Shown: piece after piece, positions 28,088-37,987 of the stretch
Layout: each line of letters begins with the position of its first letter
Numbering within the stretch: the first letter of the stretch is position 1
Assembly (NCBI GenBank): GCA_937966115.1
Contig: CALCKX010000083.1
Location: forward strand, 1 to 64,000
DNA: 64,000 bases
Reading direction: 5' to 3'
Source of the DNA: an uncultured Chloracidobacterium sp.
Lineage (GTDB): Bacteria; Acidobacteriota; Blastocatellia; Chloracidobacteriales; Chloracidobacteriaceae
Made by a program: the position numbers and the translations under genes
The notes under the pieces: model-generated
Databases searched by the model: none
What the model was told of the DNA's origin: nothing
Seen by the model: the letters and a program-made list of their open reading frames with translations, nothing else

Positions 28088-29305
28088 CTAACTTGCCGCG
28101 CCAGCTAGCTCCGAGGCTGCCGTCGCCGGCGCTTTCCGTTCATACGGAATGGAAAGCGCCGACCCGCTTGGCGCGGTTTCAGGCGGCGACGCGGCATCCT
28201 TGGCGAAGCTGACCTTGACCGCCGTCCGACGCGGCGCGGCGGTATCTCCGGCGGCGGCTGGGCGTCCGCTGGCGGGCGATGGGGCGGCGGCCGCTTGTCC
28301 GATGGGCGCCTCAGCTGGCTTGGCGGCTGGCTTGCCCGCATTTTGGATGAAGGATAAGAGCTGTTTGAAGGGGCTGCCCTGTTCCACCATTCGGTCAATC
28401 GCTTGAAGGAGAAACTCCCTGGCGGCCGGATTTTCGCTCACGGTGACGAGCAGCTTGTTGAGCGCCTCGATCAGCGCCGTAATCTGTCCGATGTCTTCGA
28501 CCTTGGGAATGCGATCCACGAGCTTTGCGAGCGTTTCATCCAACCCGATGGTTTTGCCCAGGTCGGTCGGAAGCGTGCCAACCGCGTCCTTGGCCGCCTG
28601 CGCGACTCGATAGACGGCGTAGCTGGCATTGGAAACCGGACGGCCCGTTCCGAATGGCGAATCGAGTCCGGGCGGCGAATCCGGCGCGGCGTCTCTGGTC
28701 GGCGCGCCGGGGCGCGGGGCGCCCGGGCGCCCCGCTGGCGCGGCGGCCGGCGCTTTGAACGACGTTCCGCGCTTGGCGTGGGCTTCTTGCACAATCGCGC
28801 GAATGCGCTCGATGTAGGCCGCCGCGTCGGGCGAGTCCGTCGCCGGCGCGGTCGGTCCGGCGGGCGGCTCGCTTTGGCGAGTCGCCAGGGCCTTGGCGAG
28901 ATTGAACAGCTCCTCCAGCGCCGGCAAGTCCATAATCGGCAAGAGGTCCACCCGCGCCGTGAGCGGCTTGGGCACTGCCGGCGGCGTGAACTCCAGCGCC
29001 AGCTCGCCGTGCAGGGTATCGGCCGGCTTCGCGCTCAGGCGCACGCCGCGGTAATCCAGGCGGTCAAGCACGTCCGATTGCAGGCCGCGCGCCCAGAGAA
29101 TGAAGCGCTGGTCGGTCAGGATAACGTAGTCGTGCAGGGTCAACCCGCCAACTCGCTTGCCGTCGCCATCGAAAACAATGCCGTCAAAGAGCGCGATGAC
29201 CACCTCGTCCGGCTCGCGGTGATATCGGAAGAATTCCTCGACGTGTTTTCGCTCGACATTTTTACCGATATAAGGAACGGGCAACTCCAGCGCGACGTTG
29301 GCCAT
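28088..29305 (-). CDS. Uncharacterised protein with N-terminal bacterial PH-like region, low-complexity linker and C-terminal helical region; candidate chlorosome-associated protein
   Basis: 405 aa; VALFDGIVFDGDGKRVGGLTLHDYVILTDQRFILWARGLQSDVLDRLDY resembles PH-like domains; directly follows csmA on the same strand. Confidence 0.6.
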   Translation of the reverse strand: MANVALELPVPYIGKNVERKHVEEFFRYHREPDEVVIALFDGIVFDGDGKRVGGLTLHDYVILTDQRFILWARGLQSDVLDRLDYRGVRLSAKPADTLHGELALEFTPPAVPKPLTARVDLLPIMDLPALEELFNLAKALATRQSEPPAGPTAPATDSPDAAAYIERIRAIVQEAHAKRGTSFKAPAAAPAGRPGAPRPGAPTRDAAPDSPPGLDSPFGTGRPVSNASYAVYRVAQAAKDAVGTLPTDLGKTIGLDETLAKLVDRIPKVEDIGQITALIEALNKLLVTVSENPAAREFLLQAIDRMVEQGSPFKQLLSFIQNAGKPAAKPAEAPIGQAAAAPSPASGRPAAAGDTAAPRRTAVKVSFAKDAASPPETAPSGSALSIPYERKAPATAASELAGAAS

Positions 29306-29426
29306 CGTCGTTTCTCCTCAAACCGCCTGAGCTGGGCGTATGTGTAATGTCGTTGGGAAAACGGAGAGCCGGGCGGCGCGCCGCTATCGCTGTGCGCCAG
29401 ACGCCAAGCTCCCCGCGAGCGCGCTC

Positions 29427-29657
29427 CTAGCCCTCGGCCGTGAAGCGAGACGCTGTGGTTTTTCCTGCCGGAGCGGTCGCGCCCATGCTGCGCCGAGCGC
29501 CGCCGCCGTCGTACAGGTTGTCGAACATGCGTCCTTGAATGCGGTCGAAGTTGTAAGCGATGGCCCGGTAAATGTCGCCAACGAGGTTGATGTGGCCTTC
29601 AAGGTTGATCTCGCCAATTTCGACGATGGAGTCAACGACTTTTTTGAACTGACCCAT
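29427..29657 (-). CDS. csmA: CsmA-like chlorosome baseplate protein
   Basis: 76 aa MGQFKKVVDSIVEIGEINLEGHINLVGDIYRAIAYNFDRIQGRMFDNLYDGGGARRSMGATAPAGKTTASRFTAEG; length, EGH motif, [ILMV]-rich amphipathic helix and GGG...S-rich C-terminal tail parallel Chlorobi CsmA; GGAGGA Shine-Dalgarno upstream of the ATG. Confidence 0.8.
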   Translation of the reverse strand: MGQFKKVVDSIVEIGEINLEGHINLVGDIYRAIAYNFDRIQGRMFDNLYDGGGARRSMGATAPAGKTTASRFTAEG

Positions 29658-29828
29658 AGTGACAAGTCCTCCGAAGTTCGGATGGAAAGGAAGTGAGCTG
29701 AACTTTGGGGACGTAAACCAGGCGCGTCGTCAGCCGTGCTGCCCGCAGCTCGTTCAAAGCCGCCTGCGCGGCGGAAGCGCGACTTGGCTCCGCTCGCGGG
29801 CATCGGCGCGACAGCCCTTGACGGCGCT

Positions 29829-31016
29829 TCAGCCAACGCCGACCGGGGCTTCAAAGCAAATACTCAGCCACTCGTTCTGATACTCGGCATGACTCGGCTC
29901 GAGACCGATCATCGAAGTGGGCAGGCCCACCATGCGCCGCTGGTTGCCGATTTGGATGACCAGCTCATCGCCGGCAATCCACGTTTCGAGCCGATCCGGC
30001 TCCAGAAACGGCAGGCGAATGCGAATCCGGCAGTCCTGCTCCGATTTGCACATTTCAAAAGGACGCTCGTCGTAAAGCCGCGCGGACGGATCGCTGTCCC
30101 CGAACAGGTCGCGCCCCAGCGTTCGCAGACGGTCAATGCCGACGACTTCCGAACCGTACATCGGCGCGCGCAGGATTGGCAATGGCTGAAACGAGTCCTC
30201 GATTTCCGCCAAATAGCGCTGCTGCACGCCTTTCCAGCCTTCCAGGAAGCCGCTGTCCTCATGCGCCGGCAGAAGCCGGTTGACCACGATGCTGTCCGAA
30301 AGCAGCCCGTATAGGTTCAGGTACGTCAGCGCCCGCTTGGATTCCTTGATGGCCATTTTCTCAGCGTTCATCACCAAGCGCACTGTCGTGGTCGTCCCGT
30401 CACAGAGGATGTCATGCATGACCTCCAGATTGCGGAACATGCGGTCAACTTCCGAAAAGACTTTTTCCGAAGCCATGTACTTCCGCAGCCCCGGCGTGGC
30501 ATTGGCCAGCGGGCGCACAATCGGGCGCACAATCGAGCTTTCCAGCCCGCGGACCAGCCGCATGACCCAGCTCAGCGTTTGCGGCATCGAGAGCAGGCGC
30601 AGCGTCTCGCCAGTCGGCGCGGCATCCACCACGAGCAAGTCATAGTCGCCGCTTTCGCGGTATTTGCGAATGCGCGTCAAGCTGAACAGCTCTTCCATGC
30701 CGGGCAGAATGGCGGATTCGTCCGCGAGGACGCCGTCCACCCCCTGGCCGGCTAGGATTTCGGCGAAGTGCGCCCGCACGATGCCCCAGTTTTCTTCCAA
30801 GTCCTGGTAGACGTTGGTTTCGAGCGCATCGAGCTGGTCGGCGACGCGCAGCGGCTCAGGTCCAAGCGGAATGTCGAGCGAATCGGAGAGGCTGTGGGCT
30901 GGGTCGGTGCTCATGACAAGCGTGCGCAAGCCGCGCTCGGCGGCCAGCAGCGCGGTCGCCGCGGCCACGCTCGTTTTTCCTACCCCGCCTTTGCCAGTGT
31001 AGATAATGATTCTCAT
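29829..31016 (-). CDS. ArsA/Get3-type ATPase with C-terminal ArsA_HSP20-like domain
   Basis: MRIIIYTGKGGVGKTSVAAATALLAAERGLRTLVMSTDPAHSLSDSLDIPLG...LLVVDAAPTGETLRLLSMP. Confidence 0.9.
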   Translation of the reverse strand: MRIIIYTGKGGVGKTSVAAATALLAAERGLRTLVMSTDPAHSLSDSLDIPLGPEPLRVADQLDALETNVYQDLEENWGIVRAHFAEILAGQGVDGVLADESAILPGMEELFSLTRIRKYRESGDYDLLVVDAAPTGETLRLLSMPQTLSWVMRLVRGLESSIVRPIVRPLANATPGLRKYMASEKVFSEVDRMFRNLEVMHDILCDGTTTTVRLVMNAEKMAIKESKRALTYLNLYGLLSDSIVVNRLLPAHEDSGFLEGWKGVQQRYLAEIEDSFQPLPILRAPMYGSEVVGIDRLRTLGRDLFGDSDPSARLYDERPFEMCKSEQDCRIRIRLPFLEPDRLETWIAGDELVIQIGNQRRMVGLPTSMIGLEPSHAEYQNEWLSICFEAPVGVG

Positions 31017-31088
31017 GCGTTCCGTCTTTTCGTCTTGCGCAAGACTGCGCCTGGGCGCGCGCCGCGCAGGTCGTCCGTGATGAGCGAG

Positions 31089-32003
31089 TCAGCGAATGGC
31101 AATCGCATACGCCATCATGCCCAGCACGTAGAGGGTTGTGCCCGTCGCGTTGTACCACGGCGCGCGGGCTTCGGGGTCGCGAATGAGCTTGACCTGGAGC
31201 GGAAGCTGCGCCGCGAGCAGCCCCATCAGGACAGCTGCCCAAACCCATTCTCCATACCACCCGAGCAAGCCCACGCAGAGCAGTTGAGGAATGTTCATCA
31301 CGTAGCAGGCGACGCGCGCCGCGCGCGGAATGCCAAGCTGCACCGGCACGGAGCGAATCCCCAGGGCGGTGTCGCCAGACACGCTTTTGAAATCGTTGAG
31401 CGTCATAATGCCGTGGGCCCCGACGCTGTAGAGCACCGCGCCGGCAATGCTGGCCGGAGGAAACGCCCCGGAAACCGCCAGGCAGCCGGTCGCCCAGGCG
31501 ACGCCTTCATAGGCGAAGCTCACCAGCCCGTTGCCAAGCCAGCCGTTGCGCTTGCCCCGCGCCGGCGGGGCGCTGTAAAGCAGCGACATCACAAAGGCGG
31601 CCACGGTAATCGCCAGCACTTTCCACCCGCCCACCGCCCACGCCATGGCGAAGGACGCCGCCGTCAGGAGCGCGCACAGCAGCAGCCCCTGCGCTTCGGT
31701 GATGCGCCCGGATGGAAACGGGCGCTGCGGCTCGTTCAAGCGATCCACTTCCCGGTCGCAGTAATCGTTCATCACCTGCGACATCGAGCACATGAGCGGC
31801 CCGGCCAGGATTGCGCCTAGAAACAAGCTCCAGAGGAACTCGCCGGTTGGGGCCGCGCCGCTGCTGACCGCTCCGCACAGAAACGCCCACATCGGCGCAA
31901 ACCAGGTGAGCGGCTTCATCAATTCAAGCGCGGCGCGCCAGAAATCAGCTTGCGAAGGCGCGAGCGGCACGGAATAAGCTTGCGGCGCGTATTGGTTGGA
32001 CAT
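31089..32003 (-). CDS. UbiA-family (bacterio)chlorophyll synthase (BchG/BchK/ChlG type); ORF may extend to 32066
   Basis: LELMKPLTWFAPMWAFLCGAVSSG...MSQVMNDYCDREVDRLNEPQRPFPSGRITEAQG...LYSAPPARGKRNGWLGNGLVSFAYEGVAW...GIMTLNDFKSVSGDTALGIRSVPVQLG. Confidence 0.88.
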   Translation of the reverse strand: MSNQYAPQAYSVPLAPSQADFWRAALELMKPLTWFAPMWAFLCGAVSSGAAPTGEFLWSLFLGAILAGPLMCSMSQVMNDYCDREVDRLNEPQRPFPSGRITEAQGLLLCALLTAASFAMAWAVGGWKVLAITVAAFVMSLLYSAPPARGKRNGWLGNGLVSFAYEGVAWATGCLAVSGAFPPASIAGAVLYSVGAHGIMTLNDFKSVSGDTALGIRSVPVQLGIPRAARVACYVMNIPQLLCVGLLGWYGEWVWAAVLMGLLAAQLPLQVKLIRDPEARAPWYNATGTTLYVLGMMAYAIAIR

Positions 32004-32261
32004 GGGCGTTGGCGACCGGCTCGGCGACTGACGCGATGTCAGCCTGAAAGGCATTGGCTTGAGCATCGGGACGTTTCCCTTCCAACTTCGCTCATGGCGT
32101 AGCTGACTGCAACGGAAACTTTGTCGGTCGAAAGGTTTTCGCCAAACGTGCTAACGTTGCCCAGCGCGTTGGCGCCGCGCTAGAAAGCCCCGCGCCGGAA
32201 CGAAGCCCGCGCCGGGCGAGGGGCGCGCGATCCAGTATCGAAACCACTGTGAAGAAAAGAG

Positions 32262-33854
32262 ATGCCTAATCAACCGTGGCGGATGCGAAGCGTTCTGGGG
32301 GCGGCGCTCATCGGCGGCTGGCTGTCCCTGTCGCCGCCGGCGGACGCGCAGCGCGCCGGCGCGCCGCCAAAGGTCGCCGCGCCCGCCCGGGCGGACGCGC
32401 CGCTCCAGGCGCTAGCGGAAAGCCTTGCCGGCCGGCCGGCCCTGCAGGGCGCGCGCCTCGGCATTCGCGTCGAGGACGCCGAAACCGGCGCCGTGCTGGC
32501 GGATGTCGGTGGCGACAAGCGCTTTCTGCCGGCTTCAAACATGAAGCTGCTGACCACCGCCGCCGCGCTCGACGCGCTGGGCCCTGATTTTCGCGTCCGC
32601 ACGTCGGTTTACGCCGCCGCGCCGGACGCCAACGGCGTCGTGGCGGGCGACCTGACGCTGGTCGGGCGCGGCGACCCGACCATTTCGAGTCGCTTCAACG
32701 CGGATAAGAAGGACGCCCGCCTGACGCCGCTCGAAAATCTCGCCGACCAGGTGGCGGCGGCGGGCGTCAAGGAGGTCGCCGGCGATATCGTCGGGGATGA
32801 AAGCTACTTTCGCGCGCTGCCGCTCGGCGACGGGTGGGGCTGGGACGACCTGCAGTGGTACTACGGCGCGGAAGTCAGCGCGCTTTCCGTCGCCGACAAT
32901 CATGTGACGCTGACCGTGACGCCGACGCGCCCAGGCGAGCCGCCCCAGGCGACGCTCGCGCCGGCGACAAGCTATGTGACCGTGCGCAATGGCGCGACGA
33001 CCGCGGCCGGCAAGGACGCGGATACCTTTGGGCTGCGCCGGGGCTTGGCCGACAATGACATCGAGCTTTACGGCCTGCTGCCGGCCAACGGCGGACGGGA
33101 GCTGGGCGTCGCCGTCCACGATCCGGCGCGGTTTGCGGCGCATCTGTTTCGGGACATGCTTTTGCGGCGCGGCATCGTCGTCCGGGGCGGCGCCCGGCGC
33201 GCCGACGCCAACCTGCGCCAGCGGCAGCCGCTCGACACGGAAAAGCTCGCGGAAATCGCCTTCATCGAGTCGCCGCCGCTTTCGGTCTGGGCGCGGACGA
33301 CAAACAAGGTCAGCTCCAACCTTTTCGCCGAGCTGCTCTTGCGCCACTTGGGCAAGCTGCGCGGCCCAGCCGACAAGGACGCTGACGCCGCCGGATGCGA
33401 GGTCGTCGCCGATTTCATGCAGCGGGTCGGCGCGCCGGTCGCCGAGTTGAAAATCCGCGACGGCTCGGGCCTGTCGCGCCTCGACAACGTCACGCCGGCG
33501 GCGCTGACAGCGTTGCTGCGTTATATGCGCAAGCATCCGGCCTGGGACGTCTTCTATGACTCGCTGCCGATTGCCGGCAAGGACGGCACGCTGCGCAGCC
33601 GCATGAAGGACACGCGGGCCGCCGACAACCTGCGCGCCAAGACCGGCACGCTGGATGACGTGAGCGCGCTGGCAGGCTACGTCGTCGCCGCCAACGGGCG
33701 CGTTCTCGTCTTCAGCTTCGTGGCCAATCACCTCAACACGGCGCGGACGGCCGGCGTCGCCGCCGGCGACGACCTCGGCAAGGCGCTGGCGGAATACGCC
33801 GGCGCCGCGGTCGGCGACGAGCCGCCGCCAGAAAGGAAGCCGGAAAGGAAATGA
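32262..33854 (+). CDS. dacB: D-alanyl-D-alanine carboxypeptidase/endopeptidase, PBP4 (S13) family
   Basis: LPASNMKLLTTAAALDALGPDFRVRTSVYA (SxxK), WARTTNKVSSNLFAELLLRHLG (SxN), NLRAKTGTLDDVSALAGYV (KTG). Confidence 0.93.
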   Translation: MPNQPWRMRSVLGAALIGGWLSLSPPADAQRAGAPPKVAAPARADAPLQALAESLAGRPALQGARLGIRVEDAETGAVLADVGGDKRFLPASNMKLLTTAAALDALGPDFRVRTSVYAAAPDANGVVAGDLTLVGRGDPTISSRFNADKKDARLTPLENLADQVAAAGVKEVAGDIVGDESYFRALPLGDGWGWDDLQWYYGAEVSALSVADNHVTLTVTPTRPGEPPQATLAPATSYVTVRNGATTAAGKDADTFGLRRGLADNDIELYGLLPANGGRELGVAVHDPARFAAHLFRDMLLRRGIVVRGGARRADANLRQRQPLDTEKLAEIAFIESPPLSVWARTTNKVSSNLFAELLLRHLGKLRGPADKDADAAGCEVVADFMQRVGAPVAELKIRDGSGLSRLDNVTPAALTALLRYMRKHPAWDVFYDSLPIAGKDGTLRSRMKDTRAADNLRAKTGTLDDVSALAGYVVAANGRVLVFSFVANHLNTARTAGVAAGDDLGKALAEYAGAAVGDEPPPERKPERK

Positions 33855-33858
33855 CGGC

Positions 33859-34212
33859 ATGCTGACGCGCAAGATGACGGCGCTCTGGCTGGTCGCCGGC
33901 TGTAGCCTCGGCGCGACCGCCTTCGCCCTGGGCGTGGTCGCCGGGCAGGCGCTCTCGGCGCGCGCCGCGCAAGGGGCGATTCAGCAGGCGCTTGGCGGTC
34001 GTTACGACCGCAGCCGAATTCGCATCCGGCGCGTTTTGCCGGGCTTTTCGCCAAACGACGCCATTGTCGAGGCGCAGATTGACGCGACGTTCAAGTTCAC
34101 TCGCGCGGCCCAGGGCTGGCAGGCGACCGAGGTTCGGCTGACTGACCGCGACTGGCGACGGCTCGACGCCCTGACCCGCGAGCTGGCGCAAGCCCCCGCC
34201 GCGCAACCCTAA
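33859..34212 (+). CDS. Small signal-anchored hypothetical protein
   Basis: 117 aa ORF tightly packed between dacB and mpl; N-terminal hydrophobic segment; no family recognised. Confidence 0.6.
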   Translation: MLTRKMTALWLVAGCSLGATAFALGVVAGQALSARAAQGAIQQALGGRYDRSRIRIRRVLPGFSPNDAIVEAQIDATFKFTRAAQGWQATEVRLTDRDWRRLDALTRELAQAPAAQP

Positions 34213-34216
34213 CGCC

Positions 34217-35650
<1,434 letters not shown>

Positions 35651-35661
35651 GCCGGCGCGCG

Positions 35662-37197
35662 TCAGGGATGGCCCGGCGCTGACCGCTTGCGCGTCGCGAG
35701 ATAGATATCCCCGTCGGAAAAGCTCGCGACGAGCTTCATCTCCGCGACCGTCCGGAGCTTTTCAACCAGTTCCCGACAGTCGCCGCGATAGGCGCGGTCG
35801 AAGCGCAGAACATAGGCCGTCCCTTCCTCGGGCCACGAGGCTCGAACGCGAAAGGGCAAGTGCGCAGCCGGCAGGTCGGCAAGGAAGTGCAGCGCCTCCG
35901 GATCGTTAGCATAGAGCGGATGCCCGGCGAAGTCGTCGCGATGTCGAGCGATATGGCGAATTAACGCCCCCTGTTGCCAGTGCCGACCGTGGTAGCCCTG
36001 TCCATCGGCGCGCGTTTCCAGGACCAGCGTAGCCGCCGCCAGGGCGGGCTGCGTGAGCCAGGCGAGGATGCCCGCCCCGAGCGCTACCCGCTGAAGGCGT
36101 TTTGGAACGTGACGCTCAAACCCCGGAGAGAGCGCTCGGGCGACGAAAAACAGCAAGATAATCGCGAGCGGCGTGAAGGCAGGCGCTAAAAGGCGGCTGT
36201 CAATCGGATCATACGCGACAAAGGTCGAGGACAATAAAATGAACGCAAAGTAAGCGAGGCAGAAAAGGCACAGCGATAGAAGCGGGAAGCGCTTATCCGA
36301 GAAGCAAGCGTAGGTTGCGTAAAGCAGAAAAATGAAAAGACCCGGAGCCAGTGGCCAGAGGAATGGGAAGTGGTCTTGGCATAGGAAAAGCGGAAGCATG
36401 AACCAAGCGGCGATGGTATTGGAAAAAAGAGCGACGCTTTCTTGAAAATCGAGCGACGGCGAGACTCTTGGCCCGAATGGCGAGCCGGATATCGCGTAGT
36501 TTCTGAGAGCCCAAAATAAAACTGGCGACAATGAAATAGAGGCCGCCAATGAGACGCTTTTGAGCAACGCCGGTCGCTGCCTGTGGTGGATGAGCGCCAA
36601 AATCGCCAAGTTCGACGCTGCCAAGGTCAGGCCCGCATAGCGCGTAAGGCTGGCCAAGCCGGCAAGCGTCGAGAATGAAGCGAGAGCGCAAAGGGAAGGT
36701 TGCCTGGCGTAGACGCAAGTCAGCCATAAGCTTGATACAAGCAGAGAGATGAATAAAAGCTCGCTCCAGGCGAATAGGGCGACCCACAGGAGCGGAACGC
36801 TCAAAAGCGTTGAAAGCGAGGCGGCGAAGGCGAGCGCGGCCGACCGCGTCGTCTCAAAGGCCAGCTTTCCCGAGAGATATGTCAAAAAGCCGAAAAGCGC
36901 GACATTGATCAGGGCGGGCGCCGCGACCGGAGCGATTTGGAAAAGAAAGGCGACGAAAGCGATGGCGAGCGGGTAAAGCGGCGGCTGCGAGACCAGCGGC
37001 TCGGCGCGGTGCGTGGTCAGGCCAAGCCCAGCGAGCGCGTTCTTGGCGACCGCCAGATAGCCAACCGAGTCAGGGGAAAGCCCGATGCCGCGCGGCGCGA
37101 GCGCCAGCCAAAGCAGCCCCGCCCCGCCCAAGCCGAGCGCGGCCAGCCCTAGCTCCTGGCGCCGCGACAACGTTGAGGGCGAAGCGATGGCGGACAT
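35662..37197 (-). CDS. Polytopic membrane protein, glycosyltransferase-39-like
   Basis: 511 aa from internal ATG at 37197; LSPDSVGYLAVAKNALAGLGLTTHRAEPLVSQPPLYPLAIA, about 10-12 TM segments. Confidence 0.7.
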   Translation of the reverse strand: MSAIASPSTLSRRQELGLAALGLGGAGLLWLALAPRGIGLSPDSVGYLAVAKNALAGLGLTTHRAEPLVSQPPLYPLAIAFVAFLFQIAPVAAPALINVALFGFLTYLSGKLAFETTRSAALAFAASLSTLLSVPLLWVALFAWSELLFISLLVSSLWLTCVYARQPSLCALASFSTLAGLASLTRYAGLTLAASNLAILALIHHRQRPALLKSVSLAASISLSPVLFWALRNYAISGSPFGPRVSPSLDFQESVALFSNTIAAWFMLPLFLCQDHFPFLWPLAPGLFIFLLYATYACFSDKRFPLLSLCLFCLAYFAFILLSSTFVAYDPIDSRLLAPAFTPLAIILLFFVARALSPGFERHVPKRLQRVALGAGILAWLTQPALAAATLVLETRADGQGYHGRHWQQGALIRHIARHRDDFAGHPLYANDPEALHFLADLPAAHLPFRVRASWPEEGTAYVLRFDRAYRGDCRELVEKLRTVAEMKLVASFSDGDIYLATRKRSAPGHP

Positions 37198-37246
37198 GGC
37201 GGCGGGAAGCGGCAAGGCTCGGGTTGGCCCGCTCTCGTGGCCGGCG

Positions 37247-37906
37247 CTAGGGCGCGAGATGCTCCAGGGCTTCCGCGAGCGATGAGAAAATCCGCGCGGC
37301 GCGCCGCCGGGCGTCCGGCGACGGCGCTTTGAAGTCGGGCACCATGATGACGGCGACGCCGGCCGCATGCGCCGCGCAAACGCCCGGGTCCGAATCCTCA
37401 AAGGCCAGCGCTCGCTCCGGCGCGACGCCGAGCTTGGCGCAGGCGGCGAGGTAGATGTCGGGCGACGGCTTGGGCCGCGCCGCTTCATCGCCGGTGACGG
37501 CGAGGGGAAAGCGCCGGTCCAGCCCTGCGCGAGCGAGTCGCTCCAGCGCCGCCGGACGGTGGGTCGAGGTCGCCAAGGCTTTGGGCAGGCGCAGCGCGTC
37601 CGCTTTATCCAGCATCGCCCAGACGCCCGGCTTGACCGGGATGGGCGCCTCGGCGAAGCAAACGCGCTCATAGTGAAGGACGCGCTCGTGAAAGGCCGGC
37701 ATCGGCGCGACGTCGCCGAAATGGTCGAGAACGATCTGAAGCGCGTCGGCGCGCGAGCGCCCCACGAGTTGACCGTAAAACGTCGGCGTGATGCTGAAGC
37801 CGCAGTCGGCGGCGGCGCGCTGCCAGGAGCGACAGTAGATGGCTTCCGTGTCGAGCAGCAAGCCGTCCATGTCGAAAATGACGGCGGCGAAGTCGCTAAG
37901 CTTCAT
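37247..37906 (-). CDS. HAD-superfamily hydrolase (phosphoglycolate phosphatase / beta-phosphoglucomutase-like)
   Basis: AAVIFDMDGLLLDTEAIYCRSW...LPKALATSTHRPAAL...ALAFEDSDPGVCAAHAAGVAVIMVPD. Confidence 0.9.
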   Translation of the reverse strand: MKLSDFAAVIFDMDGLLLDTEAIYCRSWQRAAADCGFSITPTFYGQLVGRSRADALQIVLDHFGDVAPMPAFHERVLHYERVCFAEAPIPVKPGVWAMLDKADALRLPKALATSTHRPAALERLARAGLDRRFPLAVTGDEAARPKPSPDIYLAACAKLGVAPERALAFEDSDPGVCAAHAAGVAVIMVPDFKAPSPDARRRAARIFSSLAEALEHLAP

Positions 37907-37987
37907 GGTGTAAGCATAACCATAAATCGTTACAATGCGGCAAGTCAGGACTGACGCAACGCCAAGAGCCAAGGAGCGCCTGCGCTT

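Noticed and set aside
29306-29426. Possible terminator between csmA and the PH-like gene
   Set aside because: Only short GC palindromes (GAGCGCGCTC) were visible, not a convincing stem-loop.
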